From Parerythrobacter aestuarii (GTDB lineage Bacteria > Pseudomonadota > Alphaproteobacteria > Sphingomonadales > Sphingomonadaceae): DNA of 64,000 nt. Within the stretch, counting starts at the first letter, position 1. Every line of letters begins with the position of its first letter. Shown here in pieces: positions 16,959-27,118 of this stretch. The notes below the pieces were generated by a model. The model saw only the letters and a program-made list of their open reading frames with translations. It had not been told where the DNA came from and did not search any database. Location of the stretch: assembly GCF_030140925.1 (NCBI RefSeq), contig NZ_JARBWD010000001.1, forward strand, positions 248,001 to 312,000, written 5' to 3'. The translations under genes and the position numbers were made by a program.

Positions 16959-17989
16959 ACGCTCTCGCTCCCGACTGCCTCGGCAATCGACGCCATGCCA
17001 TGCGCGCGCAGTTTGCGCGCCAGTCCTTTGGTTATGGCTCGCCCGAGGCTAGGTCCCCGGTAGACCATGGCCGAGTAGACCTGCACCAGGCCAGCACCGG
17101 CACAAATGCGTTCCCAAGCGTCATCAGCACTGGCGATACCGCCGACGCCGACAAGTGGCAGTGCCCCGCCAGTGGCCGAGCGGAAATCGCGCAACCGCTG
17201 GAGCGCCAGGGATTTGAGCGGCGCACCCGACAAGCCGCCGGCCTCTCCGGCATCGCGCGATTTCAGGAACGGCCGCGAGATTGTGGTGTTCGAAACGATG
17301 AGCGCGCCTAGCCCTTTGTCGATCCCTATCCGGGCAATCGCATCGATGTCTGCAGGTTCGAGGTCAGGCGCGACCTTGAGGAACACAGGCGGGCCATCGG
17401 CACCGCGCGCTTCCATGATCGCATCGAGCAGGGCGGTCAGCGCATCTTCATCCTGCAGAGCGCGCAGGCCAGGTGTATTGGGGCTGGAAATATTGGCGGT
17501 GAGATAGGTGGCATAGGGGGCCATTCGCCGGGTCATCTCGACATAGTCGGCGACCCGATCGGCCGAATCCTTGTTGGCACCGATATTGATACCCAGCACC
17601 CCCCGCCCGCGACGGTGGGCGAGGCGTTCTTCGGCCGCGGCGGCGCCGGCGTTGTTGAATCCCATGCGGTTGATGACAGCCTTGTCCTCGCTCAAGCGGA
17701 ACAGGCGCGGCTTGGGATTCCCTTGTTGCGGCTTGGGAGTGATCGAGCCGACTTCGACAAAACCGAAGCCGAGCTTGAGCAACTTGTCGGGAACTTCGGC
17801 ATCCTTGTCATATCCCGCAGCGACGCCGACCGGGTTGGGAAAGCGTATCCCCGCTACCTCCGAAACCAACGCTTTATCGGTCGCCGCCAGCGACGGCAGC
17901 GGCGCCAGCTTGAGGGCTTCGATAGAGATTCGATGCGCCCGTTCGGGGTCAAGCGCGTGAATGGCGGGTTTGAGCAAGGGAAATAGCAT
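16955..17989 (-). CDS. pyrD: Dihydroorotate dehydrogenase (quinone), class 2
   Basis: The 344-residue enzyme oxidises dihydroorotate to orotate in pyrimidine synthesis, passing electrons through FMN to membrane quinone. Class 2 features are the N-terminal amphipathic helix region (MLFPLLKPAIHALDPERAH), NPVGVAAGYDKDAEVPDKL, the catalytic-serine-type loop NISSPNTPGLRALQ, and PLVGVGGIASADDAWERICAGA with the FMN phosphate site. It overlaps the end of ggt by four bases on the opposite strand. Confidence 0.96.
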   Translation of the reverse strand: MLFPLLKPAIHALDPERAHRISIEALKLAPLPSLAATDKALVSEVAGIRFPNPVGVAAGYDKDAEVPDKLLKLGFGFVEVGSITPKPQQGNPKPRLFRLSEDKAVINRMGFNNAGAAAAEERLAHRRGRGVLGINIGANKDSADRVADYVEMTRRMAPYATYLTANISSPNTPGLRALQDEDALTALLDAIMEARGADGPPVFLKVAPDLEPADIDAIARIGIDKGLGALIVSNTTISRPFLKSRDAGEAGGLSGAPLKSLALQRLRDFRSATGGALPLVGVGGIASADDAWERICAGAGLVQVYSAMVYRGPSLGRAITKGLARKLRAHGMASIAEAVGSESV

Positions 17990-18126
17990 GATGGCCGCTG
18001 CATATGACTGGAAGGACGGGGCCTGTCGAGCACCTCTATCTTCTTGAAATTTCTACATTGATTGTGGGAATGCCCTGACCTTCCAGCAATCTTGTCGTTT
18101 TCATACAATCAAAGAATCATGCGAAT

Positions 18127-18229
18127 CGCTAGCTAGGCCTTGCGACCCGAAGGGCTCGAGGCAGCGATGCAACGAGTTCCTCAACTTCGAAGGGCGGCTT
18201 TCCGATTTTCGGGAGCCGCCCTCTTTTTT
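18127..18229 (+). ncRNA. Candidate small RNA ending in a strong intrinsic terminator
   Basis: A textbook terminator (18191-18229) lies on the plus strand although the nearest plus-strand coding gene upstream ends over 1.2 kb away and no open frame leads into it. A plausible promoter, TTGTCG at 18092-18097, 17 bases, then AATCAT at 18115-18120, would start a transcript near 18127, giving about 103 nucleotides. The body can fold (CCCGAAGGG mini-hairpin; TTGC/GCAA pairing) before the terminator. The alternative is an attenuator in the leader of the DUF885 peptidase gene at 18284. Confidence 0.5.
18191..18229 (+). terminator. Strong intrinsic terminator without an upstream gene
   Basis: Nine-pair stem AGGGCGGCT (18191-18199) / AGCCGCCCT (18214-18222), extended by an inner CCG/CGG pair, followed by C and TTTTTT (18224-18229). 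Confidence 0.85.
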
Positions 18230-18283
18230 GTGCATTATATCTCTGGAGACCGGGAGTATGAACCGGCCGGACGGAGAAATTGC

Positions 18284-20104
18284 ATGACGATCGCGCGCTT
18301 CCTAACCCTTTCCTGTGCTTCTGTTGCTCTTGCCGCCTGCTCGCAAGGCTATGGCGATGTTGCTTCCGCTAGCAGCCCGCCGGCCACCGCGGCTGCTGAA
18401 AGCCCGGTGCAGGATATCAACGCGCTGTTCGACAGCTATGACGAAGCACAGCTTGCGTTGTCGCCGCTGGGCAAGGCCTATCGCGGCATTCGCGACGAGG
18501 ACTATGGTCGCTGGGGCGATTTCTCCGCTGAAGGCGAACGCAAGGACTATGAGTTGCTGCAGCGGACAGCGCAGGATATGCGCGACAGGTATGACCTGGC
18601 CTCGCTTTCGCCTGACGAGGCGCTGTCCTGGCGGCTGTTCGATGCAATGGCGAAGCGCAGTGCGATGCGCTGGCCATTCCGCAACCACGATTACATCTTC
18701 GACCAGATGAACGGCTCGCAGAGTCGTTTGCCCGCTTTCCTCATCAACATCCACCGCGTGTCTGACGAAAGCCAGGCGGCGGATTATGTCAGCCGCATCG
18801 AAGGCATGGGCAAGGTGCTCGACACGTTGACCGCTGAATCCCGCTCCCGCGCCGATAAGGGCATCATGCCGCCCGACTGGGTCTATCCTTATGTGATCTC
18901 CGACATCGGGAACCTGCTCAAACCGGGAGAGAGCAATGCCATTCTCGATGATTTCGCCGCCAAGGTATCCAGCTTGGATATTGCCGACGAAGCCAAGATG
19001 GAGCTGGTAAATGCTTCGGTCGAGGCATGGGCCGGTTCGGCCAAGCCCGCTTTCGAGCGCTTGCTGGCTGAAATGGAGCGACAGCAGGCTATTGCGCCAA
19101 CCGATGACGGGATCTGGCGACTTCCCGATGGGGCAGCCTATTACAAGGCCCTGCTGGCCAACTATACGACTACCGATTTGAGCGCCGACGAAATCCACGC
19201 CATTGGCCTGCGCGAGGTCGAGCGCATCCACGGCGAGATGCGTGCCATCATGCAGCAAGTCGGCTTCGAGGGTACCCTTCAGGAGTTTTTCGAACACACA
19301 AGGGGCGGCGACCAGTTCTTCTACACGACGCGCGAAGAGTACCTCGCCGATGCGCAAGCGCGGCTGGACGCGATGGAAAAGAAGCTGCCGCAGTATTTCG
19401 GCGTCCTGCCCAAGGCGCCGATGGTGATCAAGCCGGTCGAGGCCTTCCGCGAGAAAAGCGCAGGGAAGGCGTTCTACCAGAGCCCGGCCCCGGATGGTTC
19501 GCGCCCGGGGACCTATTACGTCAATCTCTATAACCTGCGCGACATGTCCAGGAACGAGCTCGAAGCGCTCGCCTATCACGAGGGCTTGCCTGGCCACCAT
19601 TTGCAGCGCGCGATCCAGACCGAACTTGGGGATGTGCCGCCTTTCCGCCGCTTTGGCGGGGTGACGGCCTATACCGAAGGCTGGGGCCTCTATTCCGAGG
19701 AGCTGGGCAAGGACATGGGCTTCTACACCGATCCCTATTCCGACTTCGGTCGACTGGGGATGGAGCTTTGGCGCGCCTGCAGGCTGGTCGTCGATACCGG
19801 CATCCACCACAAGCGCTGGAGCCGTGAAGAAGCTATCCAGTACCTGAAGGACAACACACCCAATCCCGACGGCGATATCCGCAAGGCAATCGAGCGCTAC
19901 ATCGTTTATCCCGGACAAGCGACCGCATACATGATCGGCAAGCTCAAGATCATGGAGTTGCGCAGCAGGGCGCAGGCTGAGCTGGGCGAGGATTTCGATA
20001 TCCGCGCCTTCCACGACACCGTGCTCAAGAGCGGCCCGGTGCCGCTCTCGATCCTGGAAGAAAATGTCGATGCCTGGATTGCCGGGGTGAAGGCGCAGGG
20101 GTGA
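18284..20104 (+). CDS. DUF885 family lipoprotein peptidase
   Basis: The 606-residue product has a lipoprotein signal (FLTLSCASVALAACSQG, lipobox LAAC). It carries the DUF885 zinc-site signature ALAYHEGLPGHHLQRAI, a variant of HExxH, followed by the TEGWGLYSEELG glutamate motif. DUF885 proteins are predicted zinc metallopeptidases related in fold to the M2/M32 groups, and substrates are mostly unknown. I chose ATG 18284 with GGAGA at 18273-18277; upstream in-frame codons run through the terminator and were rejected. Its stop overlaps the next gene (TGATG), so it is coupled to an AraC-type regulator. Confidence 0.9.
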   Translation: MTIARFLTLSCASVALAACSQGYGDVASASSPPATAAAESPVQDINALFDSYDEAQLALSPLGKAYRGIRDEDYGRWGDFSAEGERKDYELLQRTAQDMRDRYDLASLSPDEALSWRLFDAMAKRSAMRWPFRNHDYIFDQMNGSQSRLPAFLINIHRVSDESQAADYVSRIEGMGKVLDTLTAESRSRADKGIMPPDWVYPYVISDIGNLLKPGESNAILDDFAAKVSSLDIADEAKMELVNASVEAWAGSAKPAFERLLAEMERQQAIAPTDDGIWRLPDGAAYYKALLANYTTTDLSADEIHAIGLREVERIHGEMRAIMQQVGFEGTLQEFFEHTRGGDQFFYTTREEYLADAQARLDAMEKKLPQYFGVLPKAPMVIKPVEAFREKSAGKAFYQSPAPDGSRPGTYYVNLYNLRDMSRNELEALAYHEGLPGHHLQRAIQTELGDVPPFRRFGGVTAYTEGWGLYSEELGKDMGFYTDPYSDFGRLGMELWRACRLVVDTGIHHKRWSREEAIQYLKDNTPNPDGDIRKAIERYIVYPGQATAYMIGKLKIMELRSRAQAELGEDFDIRAFHDTVLKSGPVPLSILEENVDAWIAGVKAQG

Positions 20105-20979
20105 TGGAAAGCAGGTTCCGCTTCAAGTTCGTCGCAGCGCCTGAAGACCTCGCTCCATATATCAATACGCTGTTCGTCTTCACCACGGACGAGGCACAGC
20201 TGGACGATGTCTTGCCGGCGTACTCGGCGCAGCTTATTGCGTTTGGTTGCGGGAAAGCGCGGATGCAGTTCGACGATGATTATGTCGCCGAATCAAGCCA
20301 AGCGTTCTTTGTCACACCGATGCAAAGAGCCGCTTCCTTCTCCATGGCGGGGCCGGTGCGTGCCTGCGGCGTTTCGCTGACAGCGATGGGCTGGGCCGCC
20401 CTTGCGCGCCTGCCGGTGGATGAGTTCGGTCACCGCAAGATGGACGTGGTCGAAGTGCTCGGCACAGAGGCTGCGCAAGCCGTCGCAGATGCTGGCCGAT
20501 CGTTTTCCGAAGGACACCGTGATGCCGCACAAACCTGTGCCGCCATGGCCGAAATTGTGCGCTCTTCACTCACGCCACTGCGGCCCGAACAAGCCGATTT
20601 CATAACTGCAACGATGGAATGGCTGGGTACGGGCTTTACGCCCGATCTCGCAGTATTGGTCGAGAAGACGGGCTTGTCGGAGCGCCAGATCCAGCGCCTG
20701 TGCCGTCGTTTCTTCGGCAAACCTCCGACCGCGCTTGTAAAGCGGTACCGCGCCATTCGCGCTGCGACCATGCTGTCACAACCAGACTTGCGCGAGAGTT
20801 TTCGCGATGAAGTGATGGCAGCGTTCTTCGACCAGGCTCATATGATCCGCGACATCCGTCACTTCACCGGTCGAACCCCCAGGCACCTTGCCAATGGCGC
20901 GGCGAACGTGACCAGCGACACACTCGGCCCGGAGGGATATGGGGTAGTGGATCTGTTCGGCGGCACCGCTACGAATTAG
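20104..20979 (+). CDS. AraC-family transcriptional regulator (paralogue 1)
   Basis: The 291-residue protein has an N-terminal beta-rich effector-type domain (PEDLAPYINTLFVFTTDEAQ) and a C-terminal AraC/XylS double helix-turn-helix: SERQIQRLCRRFFGKPPTAL, then FDQAHMIRDIRHFTGRTPRH. The ATG at 20104 overlaps the stop of the DUF885 gene; a GTG at 20101 is also in frame. It is clearly paralogous to the next gene (SLTAMGWAALARLPVDEFGH against ALTPLGWAALSNLSADEHGN). Effector and targets are unknown; coupling suggests a link with the peptidase. Confidence 0.88.
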   Translation: MESRFRFKFVAAPEDLAPYINTLFVFTTDEAQLDDVLPAYSAQLIAFGCGKARMQFDDDYVAESSQAFFVTPMQRAASFSMAGPVRACGVSLTAMGWAALARLPVDEFGHRKMDVVEVLGTEAAQAVADAGRSFSEGHRDAAQTCAAMAEIVRSSLTPLRPEQADFITATMEWLGTGFTPDLAVLVEKTGLSERQIQRLCRRFFGKPPTALVKRYRAIRAATMLSQPDLRESFRDEVMAAFFDQAHMIRDIRHFTGRTPRHLANGAANVTSDTLGPEGYGVVDLFGGTATN

Positions 20980-21071
20980 CTCCAAGAGTTGGCCCGGTGA
21001 CGTAAACTCTTGGATATTGCTCGAAAAGAGCGCACAGTTGGGAGTAGGACAGCAATCACGAAGGTTGTGGA

Positions 21072-22022
21072 ATGAAACGGGTGGCAGAGGCTGGAGGGGC
21101 AGCCTTGGGACTGTTGCACGGGGGTGAGGCCGATCTCACGCCCCGTTCGCGCGTTGCCATCGACTATTTCAACCCACCCGAACACCTGCGCCCTTATATC
21201 ACCACGCTGTTCCATTTCCGCTGCGACGATGACGAGATCCGCGACATCCAGCCGGCTGATGTCGGCAAGCTGATGCTGGTCTTGAAGGGCGAAGGAACCG
21301 CCTATTTCCGCGATGGACGGATTGAGCCAATTCCGCGCTGCTCACTGCAATCGCCCACCAGCGTCGCCATGCCGTTCCAATTCGTGAACGGGTTTCATTC
21401 CGTCGGTGCGGCGCTCACGCCGCTTGGCTGGGCCGCGCTTAGCAATCTGTCTGCCGACGAGCATGGCAACCAGCTGTTCGATGCCGGCGAGATCCTCGGT
21501 GCCGATGTGAACGAAGCGGCGGATGGCCTGGTCGAAGCCTATGCGGCCGGAGAAGTCGAATCCGACGCAATGATCGCCGAGATAGCGCGCTGCATCGGCG
21601 ATCATGTCCGCAAGGTACCGGCGCGGCATGTCGCTTTGATTGAAACCACTGTCGAATGGCTGGGCACTTCGCTCGATCCGCAGCTCGACGACCTCTATGC
21701 CCGCACGACCTACTCCACGCGCCAGGCCCAGCGACTGGTCGAGCGCTATTTCGGGCTCAACCCCCGCGCGCTGAAGCGCAAGTATCGGGCCGTGCGCGCT
21801 GCGGCGATCCTGTCGGCACCCGATATCGACGAGCAACAGGTGATAGCGGTCGAGGAGCACTTCTACGACCAGTCGCACCTGATTCGTGAAATCGGCCTGT
21901 TTGTCGGGCGAACACCGTCGCGGCTCGGGGGTGGAGACCACCCGATCCTCAACGAGCTGCTCGACCTGAGGAATTTTCGCATCAGCGAACGGGATGCCGG
22001 GGACTTCGACCCCGGCATTTGA
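21072..22022 (+). CDS. AraC-family transcriptional regulator (paralogue 2)
   Basis: The 316-residue protein repeats the layout of its upstream neighbour: a beta-rich N-terminal domain (PPEHLRPYITTLFHFRCDDD) and an AraC helix-turn-helix region (STRQAQRLVERYFGLNPRAL, then YDQSHLIREIGLFVGRTPSR). It carries about 30 extra N-terminal residues and an acidic C-terminal tail (ISERDAGDFDPGI). The two genes are 92 bases apart in the same direction and look like a tandem duplication that has since diverged. Function is unknown. Confidence 0.85.
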   Translation: MKRVAEAGGAALGLLHGGEADLTPRSRVAIDYFNPPEHLRPYITTLFHFRCDDDEIRDIQPADVGKLMLVLKGEGTAYFRDGRIEPIPRCSLQSPTSVAMPFQFVNGFHSVGAALTPLGWAALSNLSADEHGNQLFDAGEILGADVNEAADGLVEAYAAGEVESDAMIAEIARCIGDHVRKVPARHVALIETTVEWLGTSLDPQLDDLYARTTYSTRQAQRLVERYFGLNPRALKRKYRAVRAAAILSAPDIDEQQVIAVEEHFYDQSHLIREIGLFVGRTPSRLGGGDHPILNELLDLRNFRISERDAGDFDPGI

Positions 22023-22099
22023 CGGGGCGACGCGGCCAGATGCTAACGACTCGCAACAAGCTGTTTTGCGTTGAAACAAGGATTTCCGACGCCTAGCTG

Positions 22100-22126
22100 C
22101 AAATCGGAACGAATTGGTCCGATTTG
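22100..22126. promoter_or_regulatory. 27-base palindrome, probable operator of the SUF Rrf2 regulator
   Basis: Perfect nine-base arms CAAATCGGA (22100-22108) and TCCGATTTG (22118-22126) around a nine-base centre that also pairs in part. It ends 14 bases before the ATG of the Rrf2-type regulator that heads the SUF operon, so a bound dimer would block the promoter or ribosome site. Rrf2/IscR-type proteins bind such dyads and commonly repress their own operon; that role here is inferred. Confidence 0.65.
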
Positions 22127-22140
22127 AGTATGTGAGGCAT

Positions 22141-22547
22141 ATGCGCCTGTCCAACCTTGCCGATTATGCCGTCGTCACGATGAGCCACGCTGCCCGCCAT
22201 TGCGGGGGCGGAAGGGTGTCGGCCTCTGAACTGGCGGCAGAAACGGGACTGCCTGCACCAACGGTGCAGAAAATCGTCAGCAAGCTCACTGCAGCGGGCC
22301 TGCTGCGCTCGGTCCGCGGTGCGGGCGGAGGCTTGCAGCTGGCCCGCCCGGCGGCGGCGATCACCGTCGCCGATATTGTCGAAGCAGTGGAAGGGCCGAT
22401 CGCTCTGACCGCCTGTGTCGATGGGGCCGAGTGCGCGGTGGATCACAATTGCAGCGTCAAGCCGCACTGGCCGGTGGTGAATGAAGCGCTGCGCGGTGCG
22501 CTGGCGGCGATCCCGTTGACGCAGCTCGCGGCTGAGAAAGAAATGGC

Positions 22548-22551
<4 letters not shown>
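22141..22551 (+). CDS. Rrf2-family regulator of the SUF operon
   Basis: The 136-residue protein has a winged helix ([20 protein letters not shown] ... [20 protein letters not shown]) and a C-terminal three-cysteine patch, [14 protein letters not shown], which in IscR-like members holds a [2Fe-2S] cluster. It is the SUF-associated Rrf2 regulator type common in alphaproteobacteria. Its TGA overlaps the sufB ATG (ATGA). The palindrome at 22100-22126 is its likely binding site, which would couple cluster status to operon expression. The start at 22141 gives the canonical N-terminus; an in-frame codon at 22114 lies inside the palindrome and was rejected. Confidence 0.92.
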
Positions 22552-24025
<1,474 letters not shown>

Positions 24026-24029
<4 letters not shown>

Positions 24030-24553
24030 CCGACCGCAAGACCCTGCAGATCCGCGAACCCTCGGATTCCGCCGAAGCCCCCGCGCTCAAGAAGAAGGGC
24101 CGCGGGTGGGAGATTTCCGAGAAGCGGCTCGATGCGTTGCATGACATGGCGCGGCAGATGCGGCGCGAGGCTTCGCCGGCGCACAAGGCGCTCGCCAAGC
24201 GGTTTGCCGAGGCCAATATGGGGCCCTATGCCTTCAAGCGCTTCGCCGTGGTCGGCAGCGCGATTGTCGACTTCAACTGCCACAAGCTCGGCATGGCGAT
24301 CATCATCGACGAGCCCGACCAGAACGACACCGTCGCCAAGCGCCGCGACAAGAGCCTGGAGAGTGTCGGCATCCGCGTGATGCGGATCAAGGCCGAGGAC
24401 ATCCTCGAGAACATGGACGCGGTGCTCGCCCGCATAACCGCCGGCATGCGCATGCGCATCGGCGACAAGGGCGAGGCCCGCCGCCGCCACCAGCGCGACA
24501 GCGCGCCGCGCCGCCCGTCCGGTGACAAGCGCGAATTCAGAGGGAGGGACTGA
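24026..24553 (+). CDS. DUF559 endonuclease-like protein inside the SUF operon
   Basis: The 175-residue protein has the DUF559 layout, a Vsr/restriction-endonuclease-like fold. The core runs [34 protein letters not shown] and [15 protein letters not shown], then [17 protein letters not shown]. The acidic pairs in VDFNC and IDEPDQ occupy the places of the PD-(D/E)xK metal ligands. The tail is Arg-rich ([14 protein letters not shown]), which suits nucleic-acid binding. It overlaps sufB by four bases (ATGA) and the next gene by one, so it is fully embedded in the SUF transcript. Whether it cleaves anything is unknown. Confidence 0.82.
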
Positions 24554-24933
24554 TGCTGACCGCCATGACACTCGCCATTGCCATGTTGTTGCAACCCGCG
24601 GCCGAGGCCGAGGCCGAGGAAGCGCCGCAGCGCCCGCAGCAGCTCGAAGCCATCAACATCCCGCAGGAGCTGGCTCCGGCGCTGATGCCCTATCTGACCT
24701 GTCGCCAGACCGAGCAGGGCATCTCGCTCTATGATGACGATGGGCAGCTGCTCAATCCGACCAACACCAGGCAGGATTGCGCCCCACTGCGCGAGAAGGC
24801 GCGCGGCAAGACCGTCGGGATCATGAAAGACCTCTACCTCGGCCGCAATCGTACCGAGCGTGAGCAGGTTGCCGATTACTGGCTTACCCGGATCGATACG
24901 CTGACCGACGCCAGCCTCGAAGACGACTCGTAA
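24553..24933 (+). CDS. Small exported protein of unknown function (SUF operon, 1)
   Basis: The 126-residue product begins [20 protein letters not shown], a likely signal peptide. The mature part has two cysteines (YLTCRQTEQG and TRQDCAPLRE) that could pair in the periplasm. Its start overlaps the stop of the DUF559 gene (TGATG). I do not recognise a family. The layout resembles the following exported protein, which also has a leading hydrophobic segment and paired cysteines, so the two may act together. Confidence 0.7.
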   Translation: MLTAMTLAIAMLLQPAAEAEAEEAPQRPQQLEAINIPQELAPALMPYLTCRQTEQGISLYDDDGQLLNPTNTRQDCAPLREKARGKTVGIMKDLYLGRNRTEREQVADYWLTRIDTLTDASLEDDS

Positions 24934-24959
24934 TTGATGCAGTCGCAGGAGTTACCCGA

Positions 24960-25634
24960 ATGATTGCCACTGCCATGGCCCTCTTCCTGGTCGCGCAACA
25001 AGCCAACGAATCCGTGCTGGCCGTCTATCCTGATGACCCGACCAGCTGGACGCTCGACTACCCGGTGCGGATCGAACCGCAGGTCAGCGAGTATTACAAC
25101 TGCCTGCGCGGCGGCTCCTACACGATCGGTGACGATGTCAGCTTCGAGACTCAATACCGCAACGACATCCCGCGTTGCGCAAAGCGAGGCGACAAGCTCG
25201 AAGCCGAAGCCAATGCCGTGCTTGCACGGAATGACAGTTCCGAAGCCACCCCGCCTGACGAAGTCGCGCAGATATTCGAACGGGCCCGGCGCATCCACGT
25301 TGCCCGCGGCCAGAGCCTTGATCTCGCGGTCCGGACACGTTTGGCAAGCGCCACCGCGAATGTGCAGGACACCGCTTGCCTTGCCGGGGTGCAGACGCTG
25401 ATCGACCAGCGCGCAAGCTATATGCAGGCCGAGCAGCTGCGCATCGAAGCCCTGGTCGGCAAGCAACGCTACACAGACGAAGAGCAGCAGGTCCTGGCGC
25501 GCTATCGCGGGCAGCTGGCGGAATACAACACTCTCATTTCGAACCAGCGCGACCGGTGCCGGGCCAATCCGGCCCCGCAACCAGCGGCGTTCGACCAACC
25601 CCTGGAAGATACGGTTACCAATGCTCAAGATTGA
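24960..25634 (+). CDS. Exported, helical protein of unknown function (SUF operon, 2)
   Basis: The 224-residue product starts with a short hydrophobic signal-like segment (MIATAMALFLVAQQANE). It has four cysteines (YYNCLRGG, IPRCAKRG, DTACLAGV, RDRCRANP) and long helices (FERARRIHVARG; SYMQAEQLRIEALVGKQRY). No family is recognised. Its 3' end overlaps the sufC start by 14 bases, which makes cotranscription and translational coupling with sufC likely, yet it should act outside the cytosol where SUF works. Confidence 0.7.
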   Translation: MIATAMALFLVAQQANESVLAVYPDDPTSWTLDYPVRIEPQVSEYYNCLRGGSYTIGDDVSFETQYRNDIPRCAKRGDKLEAEANAVLARNDSSEATPPDEVAQIFERARRIHVARGQSLDLAVRTRLASATANVQDTACLAGVQTLIDQRASYMQAEQLRIEALVGKQRYTDEEQQVLARYRGQLAEYNTLISNQRDRCRANPAPQPAAFDQPLEDTVTNAQD

Positions 25635-26370
25635 AAACCTGACCGCCGAAATTGACGGCAAGCAGATCCTCAACGGCCTCAGCCTCGAAGTAGCAGCGGG
25701 CGAGGTCCATGCCATCATGGGCCCCAACGGCGCGGGCAAGTCGACGCTCGCCTATGTGCTCGGCGGCCGCCCGGGCTATGAAGTGACCGGCGGTTCGGTG
25801 AGCTTCATGGGCCAGGACCTGCTCGAAATGGAGCCGCACGAGCGCGCCGCTGCCGGCCTGTTCCTCGGTTTCCAGTATCCGGTTGAGATCCCCGGCGTTT
25901 CCAATGTCCAGTTCCTGCGCGAAGCACTCAACGCCCAGCGCAAGGCGCGCGGCGAAGAACCGCTCTCAGGTGGTGAATTCCTCAAGCTGGCGAAGGAAAA
26001 GGCCGGCCTGCTCAAGCTCGACATGGACATGCTCAAGCGCAATGTGAACGTCGGCTTCTCCGGCGGTGAGAAGAAACGCGCTGAGATGGTGCAAATGGGC
26101 ATCCTCGACCCCACCTTCGCTGTGCTCGACGAAACCGACAGCGGGCTCGATATCGATGCTCTGCGGGTGGTCGGCGAAGGGATCAACGCGATCATGCGCG
26201 ATCCTGCGAAAGGCGTGCTGCTGATCACCCACTACCAGCGCCTGCTGGAAGTGGTGCGGCCGGACAAGGTCAGCGTTTTGGCCAAGGGCCGGATCGTCCA
26301 GACCGGCGGTCCGGAACTGGCCGAGCGGCTCGAGAACGAAGGCTATGACGCGGTGATGGCAGATGCCTGA
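25621..26370 (+). CDS. sufC: Fe-S cluster assembly ATPase SufC
   Basis: The 249-residue ABC-type ATPase drives the SufBCD scaffold. Walker A is GPNGAGKSTL, the signature is NVGFSGGEKKRAEM, and Walker B is FAVLDETDSGLD, with a conserved LLITHYQRLLE switch histidine. All motifs are intact and the length is normal. It overlaps the preceding exported-protein gene by 14 bases and sufD by eight. Confidence 0.97.
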   Translation: MLKIENLTAEIDGKQILNGLSLEVAAGEVHAIMGPNGAGKSTLAYVLGGRPGYEVTGGSVSFMGQDLLEMEPHERAAAGLFLGFQYPVEIPGVSNVQFLREALNAQRKARGEEPLSGGEFLKLAKEKAGLLKLDMDMLKRNVNVGFSGGEKKRAEMVQMGILDPTFAVLDETDSGLDIDALRVVGEGINAIMRDPAKGVLLITHYQRLLEVVRPDKVSVLAKGRIVQTGGPELAERLENEGYDAVMADA

Positions 26371-27118
26371 GGCTGCGACTCTCCCAACCCGCAGGCAAGA
26401 AGCGTGGCGCTATGCCGATATCGGCGCACTTGAGCGCCTCGGGGCGGCTGCGCTCGATGAATGGAAGGACATCACCCTCGCCCCCGACGAAACGCGTGCG
26501 CATTGCATGGTCGTCGGCAGTGACGCGCCCGAGCTACACCGCGTTCGGCTCACGCTGGGCGAAGGCGCACGGGCAGAGATGTTCACGACCATCATTGGCA
26601 ACGACTATTGCCGGGTCGAAGTCGAAGTGACGCTGGGCAAGGGCGCGCATTTCGAATTCGGCGGCGTGACCATCGGCGGCGGTGATGCAGTGCGAGAATT
26701 CGTGACGCATGTCGTCCATGCCGAGGCCGAAGCGACGTCGAACCAGGTGGTGCGCTCGGTCCACTGGGGGCAGGGCACAGGCAATTTCCTCGGCAGCATC
26801 GATGTTGCCCGCGACGCCCAAAAGACCGACGCCGCGCAAGACTTCAAGGGCCTGCTGCTGGAGAAAGGCGCGAGTGCCAACGCCGTGCCACAGCTGGAAA
26901 TCTTCGCCGACGACGTGAAATGCGCGCATGGCGCGACCGTCGGCCAGCTCGATGCGATGGCGGCCTATTACATGGCGGCGCGCGGTCTGCCGCCGGAAAC
27001 GGCAAAGAAGCTGCTGGTGCGTGCGTTCCTCGCCGATGCGTTTGTAGCCATTGAGAATGCAGAGGAGCAGGAGCGCCTGCTCGACGCTGCGCTCGAGGCG
27101 CTGGGAGACGCGGTTTGA
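26363..27118 (+). CDS. sufD: Fe-S cluster assembly protein SufD, short form
   Basis: The 251-residue product is a SufD whose N-terminal helical domain is nearly absent, against about 420 residues in E. coli. It keeps RRQEAWRYADIGAL, the beta-helix core, QDFKGLLLEKGASANAVPQL, and the C-terminal DDVKCAHGATVGQLDAMAAY, which holds the conserved Cys/His near the SufB interface. Short SufD proteins are usual in sphingomonads. It overlaps sufC by eight bases and the sufS start. Confidence 0.93.
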   Translation: MPEAATLPTRRQEAWRYADIGALERLGAAALDEWKDITLAPDETRAHCMVVGSDAPELHRVRLTLGEGARAEMFTTIIGNDYCRVEVEVTLGKGAHFEFGGVTIGGGDAVREFVTHVVHAEAEATSNQVVRSVHWGQGTGNFLGSIDVARDAQKTDAAQDFKGLLLEKGASANAVPQLEIFADDVKCAHGATVGQLDAMAAYYMAARGLPPETAKKLLVRAFLADAFVAIENAEEQERLLDAALEALGDAV

